Shown piece by piece: positions 17,705-26,955 of a DNA stretch of 64,000 nucleotides. The stretch is from Sphingomonas sp. TREG-RG-20F-R18-01 (lineage in GTDB: Bacteria > Pseudomonadota > Alphaproteobacteria > Sphingomonadales > Sphingomonadaceae). The notes under the pieces are model-generated. The model searched no databases and was not told the origin of the DNA. It worked only from the letters and a program-made list of their open reading frames with translations. The translations under genes were made by a program, and so were the position numbers. Each line of letters begins with the position of its first letter. The first letter of the stretch is position 1. Location of the stretch: contig NZ_JAKNQQ010000002.1 of NCBI RefSeq assembly GCF_022662475.1, positions 682,001-746,000 on the forward strand. The letters run 5' to 3'.

Positions 17705-18213
17705 CCGCAGCGACGGTGTGGGCGGGCAAGTACATCAAGGTCATCAAGGACGGGACCTGGGAATATGTCGGCCGCGCCCGCGGAATCGAGGCGGCGGTGA
17801 TCCTCGCGATCGACGACGGGCATGTCCTGCTGGTCGAGCAATATCGTGTGCCGCTGGGCAAGCCATGCCTGGAGTTGCCGGCCGGTCTGGTCGGCGACGA
17901 GGAAGCGGGGGAGGACGTGCTCGATTCCGCCGCCCGCGAGCTGGAGGAAGAGACCGGATATCGCCCGGACTCCGTCGAATCGCTCGGGTTCTTCTATTCC
18001 TCGCCGGGCATGGTGTCGGAAGGCTTCACGCTGGTCCGCGCGCGCGGGTTGCGCCGGATTGGCGATGGCGGCGGGGTCGAAGGCGAGAACATCACCGTCC
18101 ACCGCGTCCCGGTCGCCGAGATCGCAGCGTTCGTCGCAGCCAAGCGCGCAGCGGGGGTGGCGATGGATGTGAAGTTGCTGCTGTTGCTCGGGGCGGGGAT
18201 GCTGGCGACATAA
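17701..18213 (+). CDS. Nudix hydrolase, ADP-ribose pyrophosphatase type
   Basis: 170 residues. The Nudix box spans about 62-88 (GLVGDEEAGEDVLDSAARELEEETGY) with a three-residue insertion between the first Glu and REL, as found in ADP-ribose pyrophosphatases. Upstream VEQYRVPLGKPCLELPAG and downstream FYSSPGMVSEGFTLVRA are also typical of that group. It probably cleaves ADP-ribose or a related nucleotide sugar in the cytoplasm. The ATG overlaps the TPM gene stop by four bases. Its link with the lemA/TPM cluster appears to be positional only. Confidence 0.88.
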   Translation: MTAATVWAGKYIKVIKDGTWEYVGRARGIEAAVILAIDDGHVLLVEQYRVPLGKPCLELPAGLVGDEEAGEDVLDSAARELEEETGYRPDSVESLGFFYSSPGMVSEGFTLVRARGLRRIGDGGGVEGENITVHRVPVAEIAAFVAAKRAAGVAMDVKLLLLLGAGMLAT

Positions 18214-18218
18214 GCCCG

Positions 18219-18366
18219 TTATGCCGGCGTAGGCCGGGGCGGCGTCACTGTGCTCGCGTGGCATTCGATAGCGCGCCGGCCCCGGCCTTCATCGGGGTGA
18301 CGGCGGCAGTTCTGACGACCACCGCAAGGGTCATGCGCGTCACCCCGGCGCAGACCGGGGCCGCAT
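18219..18366. repeat. Cluster of three GC-rich palindromic repeats
   Basis: Three copies of the dispersed palindrome (18219-18241, 18273-18303, 18337-18366), the middle one inverted relative to the others. Two of them are also flanked by a CnTTCGATAnCGCGC block, suggesting a larger composite unit. They fill the gap between convergent genes. Confidence 0.65.
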
Positions 18367-18424
18367 GGTTACTCTCACACGGCGTTCGATAACGCGCAGG
18401 CCATGGCCTGAAGTAACGGCGGTC

Positions 18425-18706
18425 CTACCGAAAGTTGTCGGCGTAGCTCTGCAGTTTGAGCGTACGTTCGGGCGCCGGAACGATCGTGAACGCAAGCCCC
18501 TCGCGCTCGGCATAAGCGACTGCGGCTTCCTGCGTCGGGAAGGTCAGGCGCACCTGGTCGCGCGTGTCGCCGGATCCTGCCCAGCCCGTCAGCGGATCAG
18601 GGACCTTGGGTTCGGCGGGTGCAAAATCGAGCACCCAGATCGAGGTGCGGGCACGCCCGGAGGACATGGCGTTCTTGGGGCGCTGATAGATTCGGGCGGT
18701 CGACAT
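18425..18706 (-). CDS. Complex I accessory subunit, NDUFS4-like (ETC complex I conserved region)
   Basis: 93 residues matching the NDUFS4 family: ARIYQRPKNAMSSGRARTSIWVLDF at the start, WAGSGDTRDQVRLTF in the middle, and a final AVAYAEREGLAFTIVPAPE. In alphaproteobacteria this small protein is an accessory subunit of NADH:ubiquinone oxidoreductase, homologous to the mitochondrial 18-kDa subunit. It lies nine bases after hrpB on the same strand, away from the main nuo operon, which is the usual situation for this gene. Cytoplasmic face of the membrane complex. Confidence 0.9.
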   Translation of the reverse strand: MSTARIYQRPKNAMSSGRARTSIWVLDFAPAEPKVPDPLTGWAGSGDTRDQVRLTFPTQEAAVAYAEREGLAFTIVPAPERTLKLQSYADNFR

Positions 18707-18715
18707 GGCGTCTCC

Positions 18716-21190
18716 TTATCGTGCTTCGCGCGCGCGCGCATCTGCGTTTTTCGTCCGCAGCGTCGCCGAGGCGGCGGCAGGGTCGTCGGGCCACGGATGG
18801 CGCGGATACCGCCCGCGCATTTCGCGCGCGACGTCCGCCCAGCTGCCCGCCCAGAAACCGGGCAGGTCGCGCGTGGTCTGGATCGGGCGGCCGGCGGGGG
18901 AGGTGAGGCTCAGCACCAGCGGCACGCGCCCGCCGCCGACCATCGGATGCGCCGCCAGCCCGAACAGTGCCTGCGGGCGAAGCTCGACGCGCGGGCCACC
19001 CTCGGCGGCGTAGTCGATAGCATGGCCGCTCCCGGCCGGACTGTGAAAGTGCGTCGGCGCAAGCCGGTCGATCGCGGTCAGCGCGTCCCAGCCGATCACC
19101 CCGCGCACCGCATCGGTCAGCGCCCCCTGTTCGATCGTGTCGAGCCGCCGCTTGCCTTCGAGCAGCGGGACCAACCATTCGTCCGCGCGCGCCAGCAGCG
19201 CGGCATCGTCGAGCGCGAGGTCCGCGCCGCCATGCGCGGCGGCGAAGGCGGCACGGTGGCGCAGCGCCTGCGCCGAGTCGCTCCACGGCAGACAGGAAAG
19301 GCCATGCGTCCTGATCCCGTCGACCAACGCGGTGGTGATCGCAGCGGGGTCGGCGGTGGCGTCCGGTCCGCTCGACAGCCGCAACGCGCCGAGCCTGCGC
19401 TCGCGTTTCGTCACGACACCCCCGGTCGTAGGGTCGAAGGTGACGGTGCGGTGCGTCGCGATCCGGTCGCCGAACAGCGTGTCGATCGTCGGCAGGTCGA
19501 TCGCGGCAGCGGACAGGATCCGCGCCCCCGAGGCGAGTCCCTGCGTTTCGGCCACTGCCAGCCATTCCGCGCGGGCTAGGCTAGCGGTCGGGTCGAGCTT
19601 GAACCCGCGCCCGCCGACCGACGCCCAGGTCTCGCCCGAGGCGTCACGGCGGCGCGCGATCCGGTCCGGGAAGGCCAGCGCGATCGCGGTGGCGGTCGCT
19701 TTGTCCCGCTCTCCGCTCGCGGGGGGAAGGCGGGTCGGAGAAAGCGCGGCCCAGCGCCTGGCCAGCTTGCGCCCGGCCTCGGCGCGTTGTCCCCGTTCGC
19801 CATGCCATCGGCGCCGGCGCGATCCGAGGTCGACGTCGCTGCCGCCGAGCCCGCGCTCGCCGAGCAGCACTGCAACCTCCGCCGCGGTCGACGCGAATCC
19901 CAGATCGCCCGCGCGCACCAGCATGTGGCCGAGCCGCGGCGCCAACGGGAGTCGCGCGATCGCCTTGCCATGCGCGGTGGGGCGGCCATCGGCGTCGATC
20001 GCGTCGAGCGCCATCAGTCGGGTCCGGGCCTCCTGCACCGCCGCCTCGGTCGGCGGATCGAGCCACGCCAGCGCGCGCGGATCGGCGACGCCCCATAAGG
20101 CACAGTCGAGCGTCAGCGCGGACAGGTCGGCTTCGAGGATCTCGGGCGGGTCGAACCGCGGCAATCCGGCGGTGGCGGCTTCCTCCCACAAGCGATAGGC
20201 GACCCCCGGCCCCTGGCGCGCCGCGCGGCCCGCGCGCTGCGTAACCGCCGCCTGACTCGCGCGCTCGGTGACGAGCCGAGTCATTCCCGCCGCCCGGTCG
20301 TAGCGCGGTCGCCGCGCCAGCCCCGAATCGACCACAACGCGAATGCCGTCGAGCGTCAGGCTGGTCTCCGCAATCGCGGTCGCCAGTACGATTTTGCGCA
20401 TACCGCCCGGATCGGACGCGATCGCGGCACGCTGCGCGGCGGGATCGAGGCTGCCGTGGAGCTTGTGGAGCACGATGCCGCTGCCAAGTCCCTCGAGCCG
20501 CTCGGCGGTCCGTTCGATCTCGGCAACGCCGGGCAGGAAGGCGAGCACCCCGCCGCTTTCCTCGCGCAACGCAAGCCGAATCGCCGCAGCAACCGAATCC
20601 TCGATCCGCTGCTCGCCCGCGCGGCCGAGATGCCGCAGCGTCAGCGGAAACATCCGGCCTTCGCTTTCGATCACCGGCGCGTCGCCCATCAGCCCGGAAA
20701 AGCGCGACCCGTCGAGCGTCGCCGACATCGCGAGCAGCCGCAGATCAGGCCGCAACCCGCCCTGTGCATCGAGCGCGAGCGCCAGGCCGAAGTCGCTGTC
20801 CAGACTCCGTTCGTGGACTTCGTCGAACAATACCGCCGATATGCCCGCGAGTTCGGGGTCGTCCTGGATGCGCGCGACGAAGATTCCTTCGGTCACCACC
20901 GTCACCCGGGTCATGGCGGAGCGCTTCGAATCCATCCGGGTCGCGTAACCAAACGTCTTGCCGACCGCCTCGCCCGCCAGCGCCGCCATCCGCTCGGCCG
21001 CCGCGCGTGCGGCAAGGCGGCGTGGCGACAGCAGCAGGACTTCGCCGGTGCACCACGACTCGCCCAGCAACGCCGGTGCGACAGCGGTGGTCTTGCCGGC
21101 CCCCGGCGGCGCGACGAGAACGGCGTTGCTGCCGTCGCGCAACGTCGCGAGCAAGTCGGGAAGGACGGCGAAAATCGGAAGCCCGCTCAT
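18716..21190 (-). CDS. hrpB: ATP-dependent RNA helicase HrpB
   Basis: 824 residues of the DEAH/DEXH helicase family. Walker A APPGAGKTT is at 27-35; the Walker B box is DEVH (LFDEVHERSLDSDFGLALALDA); motif III is SATLDGSRFS; the C-terminal helicase half has the ATAIAETSLTLDGIRVVVDSG and QRAGRAARQGPGVAYRLW motifs; an HrpB-type C-terminal domain follows (LPWSDSAQALRHRAAFAAA). Cellular role is unclear in most bacteria. I chose the ATG at 21190 because the preceding 24 codons are not conserved-looking. The complex I accessory gene follows nine bases downstream. Confidence 0.93.
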   Translation of the reverse strand: MSGLPIFAVLPDLLATLRDGSNAVLVAPPGAGKTTAVAPALLGESWCTGEVLLLSPRRLAARAAAERMAALAGEAVGKTFGYATRMDSKRSAMTRVTVVTEGIFVARIQDDPELAGISAVLFDEVHERSLDSDFGLALALDAQGGLRPDLRLLAMSATLDGSRFSGLMGDAPVIESEGRMFPLTLRHLGRAGEQRIEDSVAAAIRLALREESGGVLAFLPGVAEIERTAERLEGLGSGIVLHKLHGSLDPAAQRAAIASDPGGMRKIVLATAIAETSLTLDGIRVVVDSGLARRPRYDRAAGMTRLVTERASQAAVTQRAGRAARQGPGVAYRLWEEAATAGLPRFDPPEILEADLSALTLDCALWGVADPRALAWLDPPTEAAVQEARTRLMALDAIDADGRPTAHGKAIARLPLAPRLGHMLVRAGDLGFASTAAEVAVLLGERGLGGSDVDLGSRRRRWHGERGQRAEAGRKLARRWAALSPTRLPPASGERDKATATAIALAFPDRIARRRDASGETWASVGGRGFKLDPTASLARAEWLAVAETQGLASGARILSAAAIDLPTIDTLFGDRIATHRTVTFDPTTGGVVTKRERRLGALRLSSGPDATADPAAITTALVDGIRTHGLSCLPWSDSAQALRHRAAFAAAHGGADLALDDAALLARADEWLVPLLEGKRRLDTIEQGALTDAVRGVIGWDALTAIDRLAPTHFHSPAGSGHAIDYAAEGGPRVELRPQALFGLAAHPMVGGGRVPLVLSLTSPAGRPIQTTRDLPGFWAGSWADVAREMRGRYPRHPWPDDPAAASATLRTKNADARAREAR

Positions 21191-21301
21191 GCCGCCGTCC
21201 GTGCCATCCCACGGCGTCGGGGGACAGCCAAATCCTGCGCGGGGTGGCAAGCGAGATGCCATTTGCTATATCGTTCCGGTACCGAACCGAATGGATGGGT
21301 G

Positions 21302-21653
21302 ATGGGCGCGCGCGTACTGATCGTCGGACTCGACCCCGATCTCGTCGATTATACCGATCCCGATCTGCCCCCCGGGATGGACGCAGCAAGGGTTCACGCC
21401 GGTCTGGTAGAGGTCAATGCGGCCTTCGCCGCGCGCGGCGACCACGTCGACACGTGCGTCCGAGCGCGAGGCTTATGACTGTATCGTGATCGGCGCCGGG
21501 ATCCGGCGGCCGCAGCGCAACCTGCCGCTGTTCGAGCACGTCGTGAATGCGTTGCGCATCCATGCGCCGGATACGCCGATCGCCTTCAACACGACGCCAG
21601 CCGACAGCGTTGCCGCGGCAGATCGCTGGCTGACTTCGGCTTCGGCGTCCTAG
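21302..21653 (+). pseudogene. Frameshifted small conserved protein
   Basis: Two reading frames together look like one small protein. The first, from ATG 21302, reads ARVLIVGLDPDLVDYTDPDLPPGMDA...AFAARGDHVDTC and stops at 21478. The second frame (about 21460-21653) reads YDCIVIGAGIRRPQRNLPLF then IHAPDTPIAFNTTPADSVAAADRWL. From memory, the conserved family has some 15 more residues between these halves, so I infer a deletion of roughly 40 bases that also shifted the frame near 21450-21475. A sequencing error could explain the shift but not easily the missing residues. The product's role is unknown in any case. Confidence 0.6.
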
Positions 21654-21701
21654 TATCACATTGGCAGGCAATGATAGGGCGCGTTCCGGACGGAGGAACG
21701 C

Positions 21702-22664
21702 GTGGCTGGTCATCAACACAATCATCATCATGGTCAGCATAACGATCATGGGCATAGCCATGGCGGGCACGGCCACAGCCATGCGCCCGCGAGCGGGCAC
21801 GATCGTGCCTTTGCGGTCGGGATCGCGCTCAACCTAAGCTTCATCGTGGGCGAGGTCGTGTTCGGGCTGATGGCCCATTCGGTGTCGCTGCTGGCGGATG
21901 CCGGACACAATCTGTCGGACGTGCTCGGTCTGGGCGCCGCATGGGCGGCGATCGCGCTGGGGCGGCGGTCGCCTTCCAAGCGGTTTACCTATGGGCTGAA
22001 GGGTTCGACGATCCTCGCCGCGTTGCTCAACGCCCTGCTGTTGCTCGTCGCGCTCGGGGCGATCGTTCTGGAAGCCGCGCAGCGGCTCGCCATGCCCGCG
22101 GCGGTCGATGGCCCGCTGGTCGCCTGGGTCGCGGGCGCGGGAATTCTGATCAATGGGATCACCGCGCTGATGTTCCTGCGCGGCAGCGCCGACGACATCA
22201 ACATTCGCGGTGCCTATCTCCACATGGCCAGCGACGCGATGGTGTCGGCCGGAGTCGTGGTGTCAGGGGTGTTGATCTGGTGGACCGGTGCCATGTGGTT
22301 GGACCCTGTGGTCAGCATCGTCATCGCGGTCCTGATCTTCCTGCAAACCTGGGGATTGCTGCGCGAATCGGTCGAAATGTCGCTTGCCGCCGTACCGCGC
22401 GGAATCGATTCAGACTTGGTTCGCGACGAGTTGCAGGAGCTGCCTGGGGTCGCCCGCGTCCACCACATCCATATCTGGCCGATGAGCACGACGGAGACCG
22501 TGCTTACGGCGCATTTGGTGATGCCGGGCGGGCATCCAGGCGACGCCTTCCTCGAATCCGCGCGAGCGATGCTGAAGGACCATTTCGGAATCGGCCACGC
22601 GACCTTGCAGGTCGAACTGACGACGTCGGACATGTCGCCGGAGCCGCAGTGTCGCGCGCATTGA
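21702..22664 (+). CDS. Cation diffusion facilitator (Zn/Co/Cd exporter)
   Basis: 320 residues. It begins with a histidine-rich metal-binding stretch (HQHNHHHGQHNDHGHSHGG) and has six predicted membrane helices. The metal site motifs HNLSDV in TM2 and HMASDA in TM5 carry the HxxxD pairs of Zn-type CDF proteins. The cytoplasmic C-terminal domain (VRDELQELPGVARVHHIHIWPMSTTETVLTAHL) is the dimerising, metal-sensing fold. It exports divalent metals in exchange for protons across the inner membrane. The GTG at 21702 follows CGGAGGAACGC. It converges with the Flp pilin gene. Confidence 0.93.
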   Translation: MAGHQHNHHHGQHNDHGHSHGGHGHSHAPASGHDRAFAVGIALNLSFIVGEVVFGLMAHSVSLLADAGHNLSDVLGLGAAWAAIALGRRSPSKRFTYGLKGSTILAALLNALLLLVALGAIVLEAAQRLAMPAAVDGPLVAWVAGAGILINGITALMFLRGSADDINIRGAYLHMASDAMVSAGVVVSGVLIWWTGAMWLDPVVSIVIAVLIFLQTWGLLRESVEMSLAAVPRGIDSDLVRDELQELPGVARVHHIHIWPMSTTETVLTAHLVMPGGHPGDAFLESARAMLKDHFGIGHATLQVELTTSDMSPEPQCRAH

Positions 22665-22691
22665 CGGCCTGCCGACCCGAACTAGGGCGAT

Positions 22692-22850
22692 TCAAGACGC
22701 GGTCATGCTGGTCGTGACGGTAGTGAAGGTCGCCGATAGCTTGCTTCCCAGCGATTGCATCGCGGTCATCGACGCCACGGCGATGAGCGCCGCGATCAAA
22801 CCATATTCGATCGCGGTGGCGCCACGCCGTTCGTTCCAGAATCGCTTCAT
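22692..22850 (-). CDS. Flp/Fap-type pilin, orphan
   Basis: A 52-residue protein with the prepilin pattern of Flp pilins: MKRFWNERRGATAIEYGLIA followed by a hydrophobic helix (ALIAVASMTAM). Cleavage would occur after the glycine of RRG-ATAIEY, with the Glu at +5 as in Flp pilins. AGGGGAAACGAC precedes the ATG at 22850. Flp pilins are assembled by Tad secretion machinery, but no tad or cpa gene lies in this window, so its assembly system must be elsewhere. It lies 103 bases after the polyprenyl synthase gene on the same strand and converges with the CDF gene. Confidence 0.85.
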   Translation of the reverse strand: MKRFWNERRGATAIEYGLIAALIAVASMTAMQSLGSKLSATFTTVTTSMTAS

Positions 22851-22953
22851 GTCGTTTCCCCTGCCGCATTGACAGGGAATTGGTGACGCCGAAAGCTTGC
22901 CAGCATTTGGGCGCGCGCCTCCGTATCTCTACGGTATCGCGCGCCTTCGAGCG

Positions 22954-23970
22954 TCAATAGGCGCGCGCGACCGCGAACTCGACCGCTTCGATCATCGAGT
23001 CCTTTGCCTTGCCATTGGCAAAGACGCCAAGCGCATCGATCGCACGCTGTCCGTAATGCCGGGCGCGCGCGAGCGTGTCCTCGACCGCGCGAGTCGAACG
23101 GACCAGGGAAATCGCGCGGGCGAAATCCTCGTCCCGATTGCGATGGCCTTCGATCGCCGCCTTCCAGAAGGTACGGTCCTCGGCTCCGCCGCGCGCATAA
23201 GCGAGGATCACGGGTAGCGTCGCCTTGCCCTCGCGGAAGTCATCACCCGCGTCCTTGCCCATCGTGCCCGCGTCCGAGACGTAATCGATCGCATCGTCGA
23301 CCAGCTGGAACGCAATGCCGAGGTTGCGGCCATAGGCGTCGAGCGCGAGTTCTTCCGACTCGGGACGTTCGGCGACGACGGCGGACACCCGGCATGCGGC
23401 GGCAAACAGCGCGGCGGTCTTGGCGCCGATGATGTCGAGATAGCGTTCCTCGGGCGTGTCGACCCGGCGTGCCGCTGTCAGCTGGTTGACCTCGCCCTCC
23501 GCAATGATTGCGCTCGCGCCAGCAAGAATGCCGAGCACCTTGAGCGACCCGTCCTCGACCATGAGCTCGAACGAGCGGCTGAACAGGAAGTCGCCGACGA
23601 GTACACTCGCCGGATTGCCCCAGATCAAATTGGCGGTGCGCTTGCCGCGCCGCAGGTCGGAGCCGTCGACGACATCGTCGTGGAGCAGTGTCGCGGTGTG
23701 GATGAACTCGACCGCCGCGGCGAGCCGGTGATGCCGCGTTCCGGTATAGCCGAGCAGGCGCGCGCTTGCGAGCGTCAGCATCGGGCGCATCCGCTTGCCG
23801 CCGCCGGCGATGAGGTGACCCGCCAGTTCGGGGATCAACGGGATCTGCGATTGCATGCGCGACAGGATCACCGCGTTGACCATGTTCATGTCGCCCGTGA
23901 CGAGCTGAACCATGGGTTCGAGCGACGGGGTGGGCCGTGTTTCGCCCAGGCGGTGGATCGTGGCGGTCAT
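22954..23970 (-). CDS. ispB: Polyprenyl diphosphate synthase (octaprenyl/decaprenyl type)
   Basis: 338 residues. The first aspartate-rich motif is DDVVDGSDLRRGK (98 onward) and the second is FQLVDDAIDYVSD; GGGKRMRPML sits near 57. These define trans-prenyltransferases that extend farnesyl diphosphate with isopentenyl diphosphate to make the quinone side chain. Chain length cannot be read with certainty; sphingomonads use ubiquinone-10, so a decaprenyl product is plausible. The ATG at 23970 gives the usual N terminus; upstream codons to 24045 look non-conserved. Divergent from chorismate mutase, whose start is 100 bases away. Confidence 0.92.
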   Translation of the reverse strand: MTATIHRLGETRPTPSLEPMVQLVTGDMNMVNAVILSRMQSQIPLIPELAGHLIAGGGKRMRPMLTLASARLLGYTGTRHHRLAAAVEFIHTATLLHDDVVDGSDLRRGKRTANLIWGNPASVLVGDFLFSRSFELMVEDGSLKVLGILAGASAIIAEGEVNQLTAARRVDTPEERYLDIIGAKTAALFAAACRVSAVVAERPESEELALDAYGRNLGIAFQLVDDAIDYVSDAGTMGKDAGDDFREGKATLPVILAYARGGAEDRTFWKAAIEGHRNRDEDFARAISLVRSTRAVEDTLARARHYGQRAIDALGVFANGKAKDSMIEAVEFAVARAY

Positions 23971-24069
23971 GTGGACTGCGATGTGGCCGCGTGGCGTCGC
24001 AAACGCAACCCTTTGCGGGTTGCACAGGGCGCCTGGGTCCCGCAAAAAGACGCCTCACGGGACGGGAGT

Positions 24070-24360
24070 ATGCTGGTGTCCGACGAAACGCTCAACGGAT
24101 ACCGCCAAAGTATCGACAATATCGATGCTGCGCTGGTCTTCTTGCTGGCTGAACGGTTCAAGGTGACCAAGGCGGTCGGGCGCTACAAGGCGCGCGCCGG
24201 ATTGCCGCCGGCGGACCCCGGGCGTGAGGAAGAGCAGATCGCGCGTCTGCGCGGCCTGGCGGACGATGCGCAACTGGACGCCGATTTCAGCGAGAAATTC
24301 CTGCGGTTCATCATCGACGAGGTGATCCGCCACCACGAGCGGGTGCGCGAAGCCGAATAG
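24070..24360 (+). CDS. Chorismate mutase, AroQ class
   Basis: 96 residues of an all-helical AroQ-type chorismate mutase, converting chorismate to prephenate for phenylalanine and tyrosine synthesis. Family landmarks are the first helix YRQSIDNIDAALVFLLAERF, KVTKAVGRYKA with the active-site lysine and arginine region, and FLRFIIDEVIRHHERV at the end. It has no prephenate dehydratase or dehydrogenase domain. No signal peptide, so cytoplasmic. Start is taken at ATG 24070; a GTG two codons further on is also possible. Confidence 0.88.
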   Translation: MLVSDETLNGYRQSIDNIDAALVFLLAERFKVTKAVGRYKARAGLPPADPGREEEQIARLRGLADDAQLDADFSEKFLRFIIDEVIRHHERVREAE

Positions 24361-24502
24361 CATCGCAACCGACCACGTCGCGCGAGCAGCGGCGCAATCG
24401 CGCTGTACCCGCGCGCCAACCGATGGCAGACGGTGCCGCACCTTCCGACCGCGTCTTTTGTGATCGCTGCCGTGCCGCATCGATCTGAACCAGGAGCATT
24501 TC

Positions 24503-25795
24503 ATGGCCTTGAACCCGGGCACCAAGCCCGCCGCACCCGCCGCCGGGGGGGATGCCGACCACGGCGTCAACGCGCCCGACCTGCAGGTCTTCGTCTTCGC
24601 GCTGTTCTTCATCTTCGGTGGCATCACCAGCCTGAACGACGTGATCATCCCCAAGCTGAAGGATCTGTTCACGCTCAATTACGGGCAGGCGCTGCTCGTC
24701 CAGTCGGCATTTTTCGCGGCCTATTTCGTCTTTTCGCTCCCGGCGGCGGCGATTGTCCGGCGGCTTGGCTATATGCAGACCGCTTCGATCGGGCTGTTGC
24801 TGATGACGGTGGGCTGCGTGCTGTTCATCCCGGCTTCGTCGTCCGGGTTGTTCGTGGTGTTCCTGATGGCGCTGTTCGTGCTCGCGATCGGCATTACCAC
24901 GGTGCAGGTCGTAGCCAACCCGCTGATCAGCCTGCTGGGCGCGCCCCGTACCGCATCGAGCCGGCTGACCTTCGCGCAATTCTTCAATTCGCTCGGCACG
25001 ACGATCTTTCCGATCGTGGGATCGATCCTGATCCTCGGCAGTCTTGCGAAGATTGACCCCAAGACGTTGTCGGGCGCGGCGCTCGACGCCTATCGCACCG
25101 CCGAGACGCAGACCGTCGTCCACACCTATCTCGGCCTCGCGATCGCGCTGGTGCTGGTCGCGGTGGTCGTGTGGTCGCGCCGCAAGCGCCTGCCGCATAC
25201 GGTGGAACAGAATGGCAGCATCTTCCAGGCGTTCGACCTTCTCAAGCGTCCGCGCTTCGCCTTCGGGACGGCGTGCATCTTCCTGTATGTCGGCGCGGAA
25301 GTCGCGATCGGGTCGCTGATCGTCAGCTATCTCGAACAATCGACCACGATGGGCTTCGACGCGGTTACCGCGGGCAAGCATGTCGCTTATTACTGGGGCG
25401 GCGCCATGATCGGCCGCTTCATCGGCGCGTTCGTGCTGCGCGTCCTGTCGCCGGGTAAGGTGCTGGCGGGCGTGGCAACGGGGGCGATCTTGCTGATCGC
25501 TCTGTCGACGCACAGCACCGGCGCGGTTGCGGGCTGGTCGCTGCTATCGATCGGGCTGATGAACTCGATCATGTTCCCGACGATCTTCAGCCTCGCCAGC
25601 GAAGGCCTGGGGGCACGCGCCGCGGAGGGATCGGGGATCATCGCCACCGCGATCGTCGGCGGGGCAATCGTGCCGCCCTTGACCGGCGTTCTCGCCGATC
25701 ATTCGACGCTGCAATTCGCGCTGCTGGTACCGGCGCTGTGCTACCTCATCATTGCCGCCTATGGGATCTTTACCCGCAAGCCGACGGTCGCCTGA
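24503..25795 (+). CDS. MFS sugar transporter, FucP/glucose-galactose type
   Basis: 430 residues with twelve hydrophobic segments. The pattern [47 protein letters not shown] in the first helices and [38 protein letters not shown] fits the FucP/GluP subfamily of major facilitator proteins, proton or sodium symporters for fucose, glucose or galactose. The exact sugar is not determined. A ribosome site (CAGGAGCA) precedes the ATG. No sugar catabolic genes lie nearby. A hairpin without a T-run follows the stop at 25803-25831. Confidence 0.88.
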   Translation: MALNPGTKPAAPAAGGDADHGVNAPDLQVFVFALFFIFGGITSLNDVIIPKLKDLFTLNYGQALLVQSAFFAAYFVFSLPAAAIVRRLGYMQTASIGLLLMTVGCVLFIPASSSGLFVVFLMALFVLAIGITTVQVVANPLISLLGAPRTASSRLTFAQFFNSLGTTIFPIVGSILILGSLAKIDPKTLSGAALDAYRTAETQTVVHTYLGLAIALVLVAVVVWSRRKRLPHTVEQNGSIFQAFDLLKRPRFAFGTACIFLYVGAEVAIGSLIVSYLEQSTTMGFDAVTAGKHVAYYWGGAMIGRFIGAFVLRVLSPGKVLAGVATGAILLIALSTHSTGAVAGWSLLSIGLMNSIMFPTIFSLASEGLGARAAEGSGIIATAIVGGAIVPPLTGVLADHSTLQFALLVPALCYLIIAAYGIFTRKPTVA

Positions 25796-25841
25796 CCGTA
25801 TCGCGGGCCGTTCCCTGCTGGAACGGCCCGCCCCGCGGTGA

Positions 25842-26309
25842 TTACGGCATCGAGATCTGGACGATCGCATCGACCTCGACCGCCGCGCCGAGCGGAAGGC
25901 TGGTCACGCCGACGGCGCTGCGCGCGTGCTTGCCAGCCTCACCGAACAGTTCGACCATCAGGTTGGACGCGCCATTGGCGACCTTCGGCTGATCGGTGAA
26001 GTCCGCGGTCGAATTGACGAACACGCCGAGCTTCACGATCCGCTCGACCCGGTGGAGACCGCCAAGCGCTGCCTTGACCTGCGCGACCAGCATCAGTGCG
26101 CACGCCTGTGCCGCCGCGGCACCTTCCTCGAGGCTAACGTCGGCGCCAAGCCGACCCGTGATGACCGCGCCGTCCTTGAACGGCAGCTGCCCGGAGATAT
26201 GAAGCAGGCCATTGACCTCGACGGTCGGCACATAGGCGGCCACCGGCGCAGCGGCCGCGGGAAGCGTCAGGCCGAGTTCGGCGAGCTTGTGGTCGATACG
26301 GTCTGTCAT
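25842..26309 (-). CDS. RidA/YjgF family protein
   Basis: 155 residues of the YjgF/YER057c/UK114 fold. The C-terminal signature [22 protein letters not shown] carries the conserved arginine that in RidA holds the carboxylate of enamine/imine substrates; LHISGQLPF is the matching N-terminal motif. True RidA deaminates reactive 2-aminoacrylate, but this longer subgroup (often called YjgF-like, ~155 residues) may have another substrate. It is third in the run DUF3572-HAD-RidA, 25 bases after the HAD gene. Confidence 0.85.
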   Translation of the reverse strand: MTDRIDHKLAELGLTLPAAAAPVAAYVPTVEVNGLLHISGQLPFKDGAVITGRLGADVSLEEGAAAAQACALMLVAQVKAALGGLHRVERIVKLGVFVNSTADFTDQPKVANGASNLMVELFGEAGKHARSAVGVTSLPLGAAVEVDAIVQISMP

Positions 26310-26334
26310 GGGAATAGCTCCTCATAGTAAGGGG

Positions 26335-26955
26335 TTAGGCAGGCTGGCCGCTGGCGAAGCGATCCGCGATCCAGCGCTCGGCGACTTGCCAATCGTCGAT
26401 GCGAACGTGCGCATCGGGGGCTGGGGGCACGTTGACCGCGAGCTTCGGCTCGGAAATCATGTGGACGCGGTGAACGCCGGGCGCGTGCTTGGCGACCGAC
26501 GCATGGTGGACCGCGAGATCGTCGACGAACACCGTAACCGGGTTGCCGAATTCGGCCTGGAGCCGCGCGACCGGATCGCCCTTGCCACCCTGGTTCGTCT
26601 CGACCCGATAGGGCATGTCGTGACCAAGCAACTGCGCGATCCGTGGTTCGCGATTATGATCGCCCAGATTGGTGAGGATCACCACGTCGGCCATCGTCGA
26701 CAAAGCGGCAAGCGCCTCGCGCGCATGCGGGACGAGCGTCTGGCGTCCCATTTCGTGCGGGAAGAACTGGTCGAGCAGGCCCCACATCTCCTCGCGCGTC
26801 GGAGGCGGGGCGCCGTCACGCCGCGTCATGCTGTTGGCGAAGTCGCCACCCTCGATCGCAAAATCGATGTCATGCGTTTCGTGCAGCCACACGCCGAAGT
26901 GCCGCACCATGTGCAGCAGCACCTCGTCGCAATCGCAGATCAACAGGCCTTTCAC
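26335..26955 (-). CDS. HAD-superfamily hydrolase
   Basis: 206 residues with a HAD fold: motif I CDCDEVL (an Asp-x-Asp with the second Asp followed by Glu), motif II ILTNLGD, a lysine in NQGGKGDP, and motif III FVDDLAVH. These support a phosphatase acting on a small phosphorylated metabolite; substrate unknown. The ATG overlaps the stop of the upstream DUF3572 gene (ATGA), so translation is coupled. No signal peptide, so cytoplasmic. Confidence 0.82.
   Translation of the reverse strand: MKGLLICDCDEVLLHMVRHFGVWLHETHDIDFAIEGGDFANSMTRRDGAPPPTREEMWGLLDQFFPHEMGRQTLVPHAREALAALSTMADVVILTNLGDHNREPRIAQLLGHDMPYRVETNQGGKGDPVARLQAEFGNPVTVFVDDLAVHHASVAKHAPGVHRVHMISEPKLAVNVPPAPDAHVRIDDWQVAERWIADRFASGQPA

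Noticed and set aside
25803..25831. Hairpin after the MFS gene as an intrinsic terminator
   Set aside because: The stem is good, but no T-run follows on either strand.
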